Below are positions 42,667 through 51,052 of a DNA stretch of 64,000 bases, piece after piece. Each line of letters opens with the position of its first letter. Position 1 is the first letter of the stretch. Both the position numbers and the translations under genes were made by a program. The DNA is from Bifidobacterium ramosum (lineage in GTDB: Bacteria > Actinomycetota > Actinomycetes > Actinomycetales > Bifidobacteriaceae). The stretch is from assembly GCF_009299505.1 (NCBI RefSeq), contig NZ_WBSM01000002.1, positions 62,001 through 126,000 on the forward strand, in the 5' to 3' direction. The notes beneath the pieces are model-generated. The model did not search any database. It was not told the DNA's origin and saw only the letters and a list, made by a program, of their open reading frames with translations.

Positions 42667-45129
42667 ATGACGTGGCGTAATCGTGACAAGTGGCAGCGCA
42701 AGGTAACTGGTCTGACGGCGGCAGCGGTATTGACATTATCGATGGGTCTGATCATGCCCGCGTCGGCTGATGATATGCCGTCCGTTAGATCCACATCGGT
42801 CTCATTCGTGGACGTGACCAAAGCCACGCCGCACGTGGCGAGCATCGCGTGGCTGGCATCGTCCGGCGTATCGACCGGTTGGAGCACGCCGCGCGGCCGT
42901 GAGTTTCGCCCGCGACTGTCGGTGACGCGTCAGGATATGGCCGCGTTCCTGTACCGTGTGGCCGGTAGTCCAACGTTCGACGTGTCGAAGGCAAAGAACC
43001 CGTTCAGAGACGTGACCGTTCAGACACCGCACTATACGGAGGTGTTGTGGCTGGCTTCTACGGGCATCTCCACAGGTTGGACCGAACGTGACGGCTCCAA
43101 GACGTTCCGTGGCATGAGTACGGTGAAACGTCAGGATATGGCCGCATTCCTTCGCCGTCTGGCCACTTATGCCAAGGCCGATCCCAGACTCGGCAAGGCG
43201 ATCTCGTTCCGCGACGTGACATCGACGACGCCGCATGCAGCGGATATCGCATGGCTGGCCAAGACCGGTGTAACGACCGGCTGGAAGGAAACGGGCGGAT
43301 CTTCCACCTTCCGCGGCATGAACTCGGTGATCCGTCAGGATATGGCCGCGTTCCTGCAGCGTACCAACGACAATGTCATCAATACGTCGAAACCGCAGCC
43401 GAATCCCAACAAGCCGACTGAACCGAATAAGCCGACACAGCCGGACAAACCAACTGAGCCAAGCAAGCCGACCAATCCGGATAAGCCCACGCAGCCGGAC
43501 AAACCTTCCGAGCCGGATAAGCCGACCACTCCTGCCGACAAGACGGCTCCCATATTCTCCGGCGTGAAGGATGGTACCGTTGAATACGGTGCGAAGTTCG
43601 ACCCCAAGTCAGGCGTCACCGCCACAGACGACACCGATGGCGACGTGACCGCCAACATCATCGTCACCGGCACGGTGAACACCAGCAAGTCCGGAACCTA
43701 CACGCTGACATACACCGTCACCGACAAGGCCGGCAACAAAGCCGCCCAAACCCGCAGAATCACTGTCAAGGCCATGCCTGCAGCATTCACAACGACAGTA
43801 CGTGAGGCTGGAACGGGCTGGGCCATTACCAAGGATGGCAGTCTGTGGACTTGGGGTGACAATACTTTGGGCCAAGTTGCGGACGGTACCACGTCCCCTC
43901 GTTTGACCCCGTATCGTGTTCCTGCACTGTCCGGTGTAAAATCCGTCGGCGGCCTTTTCGCAGTGACGGATGACGGCAGTTTGTGGACGTGGGGGAGCAA
44001 CGAGTTTGGTACGGTGGGCGACGGTACCACCAACCGGCATCTGACCCCGTATCGTGTTCCCGGTCTGTCTGGTGTGAAATTCGCCGGATACCGTTCCGCA
44101 CCGGGAGGAAGCGCCGTCTCATATGCAGTGACCGGTGACGGTAGTTTATGGACATGGGGCAGCAACTTCTGGGGCGAAGTCGGTAACGGTACCAAGGATG
44201 CCCAGTTGGTCCCATACCGTATCCCTGAATTATCCGATGTGAAGTCCGTTGGCGGCGACGGATACACCATGTTTGCGGTGACCGGCGATGGCAGTCTGTG
44301 GATGTGGGGATCCAACGGTTCCGGCCAGCTTGGCGATGGCACGACCGAGGGCCGCCTTACCCCGTATAAGGTTCCTGGATTGACCGACGTGAAAATCGGT
44401 GGTCTTTCCTATGCGATTACCGGTGACGGCAGTCTATGGACATGGGGACCTAATAGCTATGGTCAGGTTGGTGATGGTACGACCGAGGATCGCCTTACCC
44501 CGTATAAGGTTCCTGGATTGACCGACGTGCAGGTCGGCAGTGTTTCACACGGCGACTCATATGCGATTACGGGTGACGGCAGTCTATGGACGTGGGGCAA
44601 TAACAGTGGAGGACGGATCGGTGACGGTACGCTGGCGAACCGTCTGACTCCGTACCGCGTTCCGGAACTGTCCCATGTGAAATCCGCGGGCAGCGCCAAC
44701 GGTTATTCATATGTGATTACGCATGATGGCAATATTTGGACGTGGGGCAATAACGGTTATGGAACGGTTGGCGACGGCACGACGAATACTCGTCTGACGC
44801 CATATCGTGTACCAGGCTTGACTCATGTAACGACTGGCGGCATCAACAGCACCGGTACCGCGTTCGCGGTGACCGATGACGGCGATTTGTGGACATGGGG
44901 CAGCAACTATTCCGGACGTGTTGGCGACGGCACCACTGTGGATCGGACGACGCCATATCGTGTGCCGGGCTTATCTGACGTGAAGTCTATTGGCCACAAT
45001 GGGTATGCAGATTCGTATGTAGTGACGGGTGATGGCAGTCTGTGGACATGGGGTTGGAATGGTGCTGGTTACGTCGGAGATGGCACTACTGCGGATCGTC
45101 TTACCCCATACAAGGTGCAATTTAATTGA
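42667..45129 (+). CDS. SLH-like / Ig-like / RCC1-repeat surface protein
   Basis: A 820-residue protein; AAAGGAG precedes the ATG. The leader (VTGLTAAAVLTLSMGLIM) is cut near SA/DD. Three SLH-like repeats follow (about 45-238). A Pro-Lys-Pro/Thr-Asn linker (about 240-292) leads to a DUF5011-type Ig-like domain (about 293-370; FDPKSGVTATDDTDGDVT), then RCC1-type repeats to the end (about 378-820; ITKDGSLWTWGDNTLGQVAD first, nine or so). It keeps a SLH-first order like the proteins at 11342, 31657 and 35803. The orphan fragment at 30903 is a shortened copy of its RCC1 region. Probably a ligand-binding propeller on a stalk; no catalytic motif is seen. Confidence 0.88.
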   Translation: MTWRNRDKWQRKVTGLTAAAVLTLSMGLIMPASADDMPSVRSTSVSFVDVTKATPHVASIAWLASSGVSTGWSTPRGREFRPRLSVTRQDMAAFLYRVAGSPTFDVSKAKNPFRDVTVQTPHYTEVLWLASTGISTGWTERDGSKTFRGMSTVKRQDMAAFLRRLATYAKADPRLGKAISFRDVTSTTPHAADIAWLAKTGVTTGWKETGGSSTFRGMNSVIRQDMAAFLQRTNDNVINTSKPQPNPNKPTEPNKPTQPDKPTEPSKPTNPDKPTQPDKPSEPDKPTTPADKTAPIFSGVKDGTVEYGAKFDPKSGVTATDDTDGDVTANIIVTGTVNTSKSGTYTLTYTVTDKAGNKAAQTRRITVKAMPAAFTTTVREAGTGWAITKDGSLWTWGDNTLGQVADGTTSPRLTPYRVPALSGVKSVGGLFAVTDDGSLWTWGSNEFGTVGDGTTNRHLTPYRVPGLSGVKFAGYRSAPGGSAVSYAVTGDGSLWTWGSNFWGEVGNGTKDAQLVPYRIPELSDVKSVGGDGYTMFAVTGDGSLWMWGSNGSGQLGDGTTEGRLTPYKVPGLTDVKIGGLSYAITGDGSLWTWGPNSYGQVGDGTTEDRLTPYKVPGLTDVQVGSVSHGDSYAITGDGSLWTWGNNSGGRIGDGTLANRLTPYRVPELSHVKSAGSANGYSYVITHDGNIWTWGNNGYGTVGDGTTNTRLTPYRVPGLTHVTTGGINSTGTAFAVTDDGDLWTWGSNYSGRVGDGTTVDRTTPYRVPGLSDVKSIGHNGYADSYVVTGDGSLWTWGWNGAGYVGDGTTADRLTPYKVQFN

Positions 45130-45144
45130 CCGCGGTTTCCCTTC

Positions 45145-45204
45145 CTCTTTGACGGACATGCAGCCGATTACCCTACCGGAATCGGCTGCATGTCCGTCAA
45201 AGAG
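45145..45204. repeat. dispersed hairpin family, copy 4 (perfect 25-bp stem)
   Basis: The arms at 45145-45169 and 45180-45204 are exact complements (core GACGGACATGCAGCCGATT) with a ten-base loop. It lies just after the stop at 45129 and may serve as a terminator. Confidence 0.85.
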
Positions 45205-45221
45205 GACTGTAACGCTGTAGC

Positions 45222-45393
45222 GGCGCAAGGATTTCGGGAATTGCGGCGCTTGCTCCCGAATTTCTTGCGCTGAGTCGCACTGAGCGCAAGAAATTCGGGA
45301 AAACAGGCGCATCGTCCCGAAATCTTTGCACTGAGTACGGCCCAGCGCAAGAAATTCGGGACGAATGGGATGATTCCCCGAAATCCTTGTGCC
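45222..45393. repeat. three-hairpin module, copy 3 (inverted relative to copy 2)
   Basis: Three hairpins with arms of the GCGCAAGAAATTCGGGA type. The loop sequences are the reverse complement, in reverse order, of those at 33344-33513. It ends about 25 bases before the GTG of the exporter permease gene. Confidence 0.87.
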
Positions 45394-45417
45394 GGCGAAC
45401 TGGTAGGATAGCGACTC

Positions 45418-46260
45418 GTGAAAGCAGTAACCAAGAAAATCGCGAATAGGTATCGGTATGCCTGGGTGGTGCTGTGCGGCCTGGTCAAAACCGATTTCAA
45501 GTTGCGTTACCAAGGGTCCTTCCTCGGCGTGATCTGGTCCGTGCTCCAGCCGCTGATGACGTTCTGCGTCATGTACCTGGTGTTCGCCAAGTTCCTGCGC
45601 ATGTCCGACGGCACGCCCACGTATCCGGTGGTGCTGCTCATGGGTACCAGCGCATGGCAGTTCTTCGCGGACGCGACGAACGTCGGTCTGCGCTCGATCG
45701 TCGACCGTGGCGACCTGCTGCGCAAGATCCACTTCCCGAACTACATCGTGGTGGTTTCGGCGACGGTCGGCTCGCTCATCAGTCTCGGCATCAACTTCAT
45801 CGTCGTGTTCATTTTCGCGCTGTTCAATCGCGTGCACTTCACGTGGCGCGTCATCCTGCTGCCGCTCAACGTGATCGAACTGTACGCCATCGCGCTCGGC
45901 CTGACGCTGCTCATGGCGACGATGTACACGTACTTCCGCGACATTTCCCACATCTGGGACGTGTTCCAGCAGCTCCTGTTCTACGCGGTGCCGATCATCT
46001 ACCCGCTGTCGTATCTGATCAACACGGTGGGCGAGCCGTGGGGCACGACGATCGCGAAGGTCATCCTGCTCAACCCGATCGCGCAGACGATTCAGGACAT
46101 CCGGCATAACTTCATCGCGCCGGAAACGCAGCCGACCGTATGGAACACGCTCAACCACTGGCAGTATGGCCTGATTCCGGTCGCACTGAGCTTCGGCATC
46201 CTGGCTCTCGGCGTGTTCGTGTTCCGTAAGCACAGCCGTAAGTTCGCGGAGGTGATGTGA
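45418..46260 (+). CDS. wzm: ABC-2 type polysaccharide exporter permease
   Basis: A 280-residue permease with six or so membrane helices. The start GTG lies at 45418. Typical signs of the Wzm/TagG/RfbA family are seen: the N-terminal amphipathic part with DFKLRYQGSFLGVIWSVLQP, then MYLVFAKFLRMS, YFRDISHIWDVFQQLLFYAV and the late IYPLSYLINTVG, followed by a final helix and a short basic tail. It forms the channel of an ABC transporter that moves lipid-linked polysaccharide across the membrane. The stop overlaps the start of the ATPase gene by one base (TGATG), so the pair is translationally coupled. In context the cargo is most likely the galactofuranose-containing polymer. Confidence 0.92.
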   Translation: MKAVTKKIANRYRYAWVVLCGLVKTDFKLRYQGSFLGVIWSVLQPLMTFCVMYLVFAKFLRMSDGTPTYPVVLLMGTSAWQFFADATNVGLRSIVDRGDLLRKIHFPNYIVVVSATVGSLISLGINFIVVFIFALFNRVHFTWRVILLPLNVIELYAIALGLTLLMATMYTYFRDISHIWDVFQQLLFYAVPIIYPLSYLINTVGEPWGTTIAKVILLNPIAQTIQDIRHNFIAPETQPTVWNTLNHWQYGLIPVALSFGILALGVFVFRKHSRKFAEVM

Positions 46261-47636
46261 TGAGCGAGAAGACGCAGACGAACGAGCAGACCGTCGTTAC
46301 GGTCGACGATACGGTGCGCGATACGACCAAGGCTCCGGTCGCGCTGTCCGTAAGCCACGTCAGCAAAACGTTCAAGCTTCCCACCGAACAGGCCACGGGC
46401 CTCAAGCAGGCGTTCATCAACTGGACGCGCGGCATCAAGGGCTACAAGGAGCAGCGGGTCCTCAGGGACGTGTCCTTCGAGGTGCATCAGGGCGACTTCT
46501 TCGGCATCGTCGGCCGTAACGGCGGCGGCAAGTCCACGCTGCTCAAGATCATCTCCGGCATCTACGTGCCGGAGGAGGGCGAGGTCAAGATCAACGGCAA
46601 GCTCGTGCCGTTCATCGAGCTCGGTGTCGGGTTCAACCCGGAGCTGACCGGCCGTGAGAACGTGTATCTCAACGGTGCGCTGCTCGGTTTCACCCGTGAG
46701 GAAGTCGACGCGATGTACGACGACATCGTCGAGTTCGCCGAGCTTGAGGAGTTCATGGACCAGAAGCTCAAGAACTACTCGTCCGGCATGCAGGTGCGTC
46801 TTGCGTTCTCCGTCGCGATCAAGGCGCAGGGCGACATTCTGGTGCTCGACGAGGTGCTGGCCGTCGGCGACGAGGCGTTCCAGCGCAAGTGTGACAACTT
46901 CTTCACCGAAATCCGCAAGGATCCGTCCAAGACCGTCATTCTCGTCACGCACGACATGGGGTCGGTCAAGAAGTACTGCAACCGCGCCATGTTCATTCAG
47001 GACGGCGAGATTGCGGTGATCGGCGACAAGGAGACCGTGGCCGAACGGTACACGCTTGCCAATCTCGAGGCGGAGAAGAAGGAAGAGCAGCTCAAGAAGA
47101 TCGAGGAGCGCAAGCGTAGCGAGAACGAGTATCCGAACGGTCTGAACGAGCGGTGCCCGATACTGCGCACGTTCGGCGTTTCCCCGCTGATGTTGAAGAG
47201 TTCCGATACGTTCCGGTTTGGTGTCGAATACCAGTACGATGAGCCGGGTGACTTCTACCTGGCGATCGCGCTGCACGATATCCGTCGCGGCGGCATCACG
47301 TACGATACCGGTGCGAAGGTGTTCAAGATGAAGGAACACGGGCATCACAAAGTGTATTTCGACCTGCCGCTGAACCTGTTCAACGACGGCGAATTCCGGT
47401 TGCTCACGTCGCTGCGTACGCCCAGCCCGACGGTTGCGAACATGACGGACGCCGTGGCGGTCGCGTTGGACGACAATTCCTGCACGTTCGTGATCCGTGA
47501 CAAGCGGAACCGCACGTATGCGCTGCTCAGCGACCGCGCGGTGATGTTCACGCCGGTTGCCGGCGACGATGTTGACGGCACCGAAATGAACGGTACGGAG
47601 ATCGTTACTGGCACGGTGCCGAGTCAGAACGCTTGA
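46260..47636 (+). CDS. wzt: ABC polysaccharide exporter ATPase with C-terminal Wzt-like domain
   Basis: A 458-residue protein; start ATG at 46260 overlapping the permease stop, with GGAGGT before it (a GTG at 46257 is the alternative). The ABC domain (about 30-270) has Walker A in GIVGRNGGGKSTLLKIISG, the signature YSSGMQVRL, Walker B in ILVLDEVLAVGD and the switch histidine in ILVTHDM. The residues from about 300 onward form a beta-rich extra domain (FRFGVEYQYDEPGDFYLAIA), as in Wzt proteins, where such domains recognise the capped end of the glycan before export. The cap recognised here could be tied to the sugar pattern or the pyruvate, but this is inference. A hairpin terminator follows. 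Confidence 0.92.
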   Translation: MSEKTQTNEQTVVTVDDTVRDTTKAPVALSVSHVSKTFKLPTEQATGLKQAFINWTRGIKGYKEQRVLRDVSFEVHQGDFFGIVGRNGGGKSTLLKIISGIYVPEEGEVKINGKLVPFIELGVGFNPELTGRENVYLNGALLGFTREEVDAMYDDIVEFAELEEFMDQKLKNYSSGMQVRLAFSVAIKAQGDILVLDEVLAVGDEAFQRKCDNFFTEIRKDPSKTVILVTHDMGSVKKYCNRAMFIQDGEIAVIGDKETVAERYTLANLEAEKKEEQLKKIEERKRSENEYPNGLNERCPILRTFGVSPLMLKSSDTFRFGVEYQYDEPGDFYLAIALHDIRRGGITYDTGAKVFKMKEHGHHKVYFDLPLNLFNDGEFRLLTSLRTPSPTVANMTDAVAVALDDNSCTFVIRDKRNRTYALLSDRAVMFTPVAGDDVDGTEMNGTEIVTGTVPSQNA

Positions 47637-47681
47637 CGGTTCGGGTTTGTACGCCTTGCGCAGTCGTGCGTAAGGCGTTGT

Positions 47682-47734
47682 AACGGGTTCTGGCGGTGGC
47701 TGCAATGCGATTGCGGTTGCCGTCGGAACCCGTT
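47682..47734 (+). terminator. terminator of the exporter genes
   Basis: AACGGGTTC (47682-47690) pairs with GAACCCGTT (47726-47734), inside which further pairing is possible, and a TTTTGTTTTT tail follows. A second hairpin (47652-47677, CGCCTTGCGC) lies just before. Confidence 0.75.
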
Positions 47735-47740
47735 TTGTTT

Positions 47741-47769
47741 TTGACATGTGGTTTCGGTGGGGGTATTCT
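47741..47769 (+). promoter_or_regulatory. near-consensus promoter with G5 at the end of the spacer
   Basis: TTGACA (47741-47746), a 17-base spacer and TATTCT (47764-47769). The last five spacer bases are all G (47759-47763). It lies about 155 bases before the ATG at 47925. A change in the number of G would alter the spacer. Confidence 0.7.
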
Positions 47770-47924
47770 GGGTTGTGGGATGCCGGTCGTGGTGTCCTGT
47801 TGAAGAGTGCTTGTCGTGCGGGTCGTGCGGCTGTCGGGATTGTGTGTTCTCGGTTTGTGTTGTTTGGGGCGTCGGTGTTGACGGCTGGTTTCGCATGGCG
47901 GGTTGGAAGGAATGGTGGTTCGTG

Positions 47925-49484
47925 ATGAGAATCATTGGCAGACTCGGTGTGGTGTGGGCCGGTGTGGTGTTGGCGGTGGCGATGGTGTTGTCCGTCATGA
48001 CGCCGGTGGCGTTGGCCGCGGATGCGAAGCCGGCATCGATCAAACTGGATTGGAACACGCAGTCCGTCTCGAAGGAGGATTTTACGAGCGGTGAGTCTTC
48101 TTCGGTATCGGGGAGTCTCAATGCCGGTGGCGTATGGATGCCGTCGCCTGTGTCGGCGTGGGATGATCCAATTGCGAGGATTGTGTCAGGATCGCGTTTC
48201 GGCGCCATTTCCGACAATGGTGACGGTACGGTTAGGATTGGGCTGGATGGTTGGAATACCAAGGCTGATGGTACCGGTGACTGGTATGACTTCAGTTCCG
48301 ATTACGCGTATTCCAAGGATGGCGCGGATTGCGGGAAGGATGCCACGGGTTGTTACGTTTTTGATGTGGTGCGTAATGGTTTGCGTGATGCGTCGGATGG
48401 TGGCGTGAAGTATCCTGCCGGTGGTGTCCTGTATGCGCAGTGGAAGGTCTCTCGTTGGTCGAAGGCGTTGCCGGACAAGTCTCCCGAGCAGAAGGTGACG
48501 CGTAGTCAGCTCAAGACCTTTGTCGCGAACACGGTGTGGGACGGCTCATATTTTACCGCTGCCGGGAGTGTCCTGTATTTGAACGCATGCTCCGCCAAGA
48601 ATAATCTGCCGAATTACGGAATGCTCGGTTCGTGCATGTCGGAGGGGATTCCGTTCGGTGCTTTGCGTGTGGGCAAGTCCGGGAAGGCCGCGGTTTCGTT
48701 TGCTGATCGTGTTTCCATTGCGGAGAAGTCGGGTGTTGATTTTGATGCGTGGGCTGATCAGGCGTTCAATGATCGCACGTACCGTTACATCGTCATCGGA
48801 TACTATCCGCTGTGCCCTATGTGGGGAGGGAATTGTATGCCTGAGGCCGAGGCGGTTGCTGCGATCGATATGGATCGTAGTGATTCGTCTGCCGTGTCGT
48901 TTAAGGATGTGGATGCTAAGACGCCGCATGCGGATGATATCGAGTGGCTTGCGTCGTCTGGTATTTCGACTGGTTGGAAGGAAGCCGATGGTTCGTCCAC
49001 GTTCCGTGGAATGAGTAGTGTGAAGCGTCAGGATATGGCCGCGTTCCTGTACCGTCTGGCCGCTAGTCCGAAGTTCGATGAGACCAAGGTGAGGAATCCG
49101 TTCCGTGACGTGACGTCGAAGACGCCTCACTATAAGGAGATCATGTGGCTGTATTCGACGGGCGTCTCGACCGGTTGGAAGATGACCGGCGGCTCGTACG
49201 AGTTCCGTGGCATGAATAGTGTGGTGCGCCAGGATATGGCCGCGTTCCTGCATCGTCTGGCGGATTATGAGAAGGCGAAGCCGACGTTGGGCAAGGATGT
49301 TACGTTCCGTGATGTGACGTCGTCTACTCCTCATTCTGCGGATATCGCGTGGCTGGCGAAGACGGGCGTGACGACCGGTTGGAAGGAGCAGGACGGTTCC
49401 AAGACGTATCGTGGCATGAGCACGGTGAAGCGTCAGGATATGGCTGCGTTCCTGCACAGGATGAAGCTGAATGTGCTCAAGTAA
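47925..49484 (+). CDS. secreted SLH-like protein with InlB-type N-terminal region
   Basis: Start at 47925 (MRIIGRLGVVWAGVVL); 519 residues, with a leader cut near ALAA/DA. The frame is open further upstream, but that part is not leader-like. Residues of about 45-170 include IARIVSGSRFGAISDNGDG, LDGWNTKADGTGDWYDF and VLYAQWKV, which I read as a stretched Listeria-Bacteroides repeat. Residues of about 180-315 include VADRVS-like and IGYYPLCPMWGGNCMPE segments with cysteines and are not assigned. Three SLH-like repeats end the protein (about 325-519) and belong to the IMWLYSTG subgroup shared with 15361, 40642 and 51053. The promoter at 47741-47769 probably drives it. Role unknown. Confidence 0.85.
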   Translation: MRIIGRLGVVWAGVVLAVAMVLSVMTPVALAADAKPASIKLDWNTQSVSKEDFTSGESSSVSGSLNAGGVWMPSPVSAWDDPIARIVSGSRFGAISDNGDGTVRIGLDGWNTKADGTGDWYDFSSDYAYSKDGADCGKDATGCYVFDVVRNGLRDASDGGVKYPAGGVLYAQWKVSRWSKALPDKSPEQKVTRSQLKTFVANTVWDGSYFTAAGSVLYLNACSAKNNLPNYGMLGSCMSEGIPFGALRVGKSGKAAVSFADRVSIAEKSGVDFDAWADQAFNDRTYRYIVIGYYPLCPMWGGNCMPEAEAVAAIDMDRSDSSAVSFKDVDAKTPHADDIEWLASSGISTGWKEADGSSTFRGMSSVKRQDMAAFLYRLAASPKFDETKVRNPFRDVTSKTPHYKEIMWLYSTGVSTGWKMTGGSYEFRGMNSVVRQDMAAFLHRLADYEKAKPTLGKDVTFRDVTSSTPHSADIAWLAKTGVTTGWKEQDGSKTYRGMSTVKRQDMAAFLHRMKLNVLK

Positions 49485-49503
49485 CAGTGTTTGTCCTTAC
49501 GGT

Positions 49504-49552
49504 GATGAGGGGTGGTTTTTGGAATCATATCTCCCGGAAACCACCCTTCATC
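49504..49552 (+). terminator. terminator hairpin
   Basis: GATGAGGGGTGGTTT pairs with AAACCACCCTTCATC across a loop of about 20 bases, 20 bases after the stop at 49484. Confidence 0.78.
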
Positions 49553-49646
49553 ATGTTCTGCCACTGTCTTGCTCGAACGTCGGCTGATCCAGTCCCAATC
49601 GCGTAGATAGAGGCAAGCCAACTGCGCAACCGTGCCGGTCATTCCC

Positions 49647-50783
49647 CTATAGTGTGCGCAGGTATTCGCCCAGATGGGGCACAGCGAATTCGACTTCGCC
49701 GTGCCCGGATTGGCGGATCATCCGGTTTTTGATGAGGATCGCGCGGTATTTGCTGACCCAGCTGCGGCTGCGTCGCGTGCGTCCGACGATATCGCTCACC
49801 CGAGTGGGGTTTGGAACGTCCTGTGCCATCGCTTTCAGAAACAGGCGTTCCGCTCCGGTGGCGCCGTCCATTGCGGGCACGCATACGGCGTCGTCGAAGG
49901 CGAGCAACGCATCCGACGTGCCGGTTTCGACGTCTTCCGTCGTGATCACATTCGAGTCACGTCGTTGAGCGGACTGCCACATGTAATAGCCGATGAGCTG
50001 CACCATGTACGGGTATCCCTTGGATGTTCGGGCGGCATCCAGCGCGTCGTCCTCGCTGATCTGCTTGCCGGACTCCCTGACTGTTTCGATGAACGCGTTC
50101 TTGACGTCCGGCAGCGGCACGTTGTCGAGTTCCCGTCGCAGTGCGCGCCGCAGGAACGTGGTCACCTTGTTATCGAGCAGGTCGTTGATCATATACGGCA
50201 ATCCCGCGAACACGATCGCCACGCCCTTGCGCTCGGCTTCCGGCGTATCGCTTTCATCCCCGTCCGCGATGACATGCTGGACGGCGGTGGCGATCGCCAC
50301 CAGATCCTCGCGTGAGGCGGCCTGTGTCTCGTCGATGGTGATGAGAATGCCCTTGCCTTTGCCGATCTTCCTGTTCGCCAGGCGTTTGTTCAATGCGTTG
50401 CGCAGGGTCAGCGGGTTGGATTCCGCGGTGAAATGCGCCTGGCCGATGCTAGCGGACGCCAGTCCGGTGATGCCGATGGACGGGCTGAGATTGACCTGGT
50501 CCATGTGAATTCCGGTCGGCGTCAGCGTCTGGACCAGACGGGCCACCAACCCTTCAGACGCGGTTTCTCCGATCGTTTCCCATTGCCGGGCCTTGGCTAT
50601 GCGCCGGAACTCGGTGAGCATGACGGTCTTGCCGAACCCGCGCTGCCCGGTGATTAACATGATACGGCCGGGTGCCCCCACGCCATTGTCCAACGCTTCG
50701 GAGAAATCGTTGATCACCGACTGCCGGCCGATGAGAATGGGCGGCATTTTGCCCGCCGTAGGCTTGAATGGATTTGCAGTCAT
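49647..50783 (-). CDS. AAA family ATPase with C-terminal winged-helix-like region
   Basis: A 378-residue cytoplasmic protein with no leader; AAGGGG lies before the ATG at 50783. It has a P-loop in LITGQRGFGKTVML (about residues 43-56), Walker B in ILITIDETQAA (about 145-155), a sensor-like VAIVFAGLPYMINDL and an end with TRVSDIVGRTRRSRSWVSKY like a winged helix. This is the pattern of AAA_16/Orc1-like and related ATPases seen in many actinobacterial genomes, often near mobile or variable loci. It interrupts the row of SLH-like genes and may be unrelated to them. Four 10-base direct repeats lie at 50861-50900 upstream of its start and could be a self-binding site. Function unknown. Confidence 0.75.
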   Translation of the reverse strand: MTANPFKPTAGKMPPILIGRQSVINDFSEALDNGVGAPGRIMLITGQRGFGKTVMLTEFRRIAKARQWETIGETASEGLVARLVQTLTPTGIHMDQVNLSPSIGITGLASASIGQAHFTAESNPLTLRNALNKRLANRKIGKGKGILITIDETQAASREDLVAIATAVQHVIADGDESDTPEAERKGVAIVFAGLPYMINDLLDNKVTTFLRRALRRELDNVPLPDVKNAFIETVRESGKQISEDDALDAARTSKGYPYMVQLIGYYMWQSAQRRDSNVITTEDVETGTSDALLAFDDAVCVPAMDGATGAERLFLKAMAQDVPNPTRVSDIVGRTRRSRSWVSKYRAILIKNRMIRQSGHGEVEFAVPHLGEYLRTL

Positions 50784-50860
50784 GATGCGCCCCTTGATGT
50801 TCGATTGATGCCGGGCGAGCTTACTGGCGGCTCATGTATCGGTATCGCGCGATATGTATG

Positions 50861-50900
50861 AATGTACACCAATGTACACGAAATTACACCATTATGCACC
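50861..50900. repeat. four 10-base direct repeats (iteron-like)
   Basis: Units AATGTACACC, AATGTACACG, AAATTACACC and ATTATGCACC follow each other with exact ten-base spacing. They lie 78 bases upstream of the ATPase start (minus strand) and 150 bases upstream of the SLH-like gene at 51053. One helix turn per unit suggests a regulator binding one face of DNA. Confidence 0.75.
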
Positions 50901-50991
50901 AAATGATACTTCTCGATGCGCAGGCTGGTACGGACATTTGCTGTCTAATGAATGATGAAATTCGTTGTTTGATTTCGCATGTTTTGTCTAT

Positions 50992-51000
50992 GGGGGGGGG
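50992..51000 (+). repeat. run of nine G upstream of an SLH-like gene
   Basis: G9 lies 52 bases before the ATG at 51053, after TGTCTAT. With the G9 at 15310 it is the longest such tract before a gene here and a candidate for slipped-strand variation. Confidence 0.6.
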
Positions 51001-51052
51001 ATTATGGGATTGGCTGTTGCATTGTGTTTTTGTTGAGAGACGGGAGAAAATC

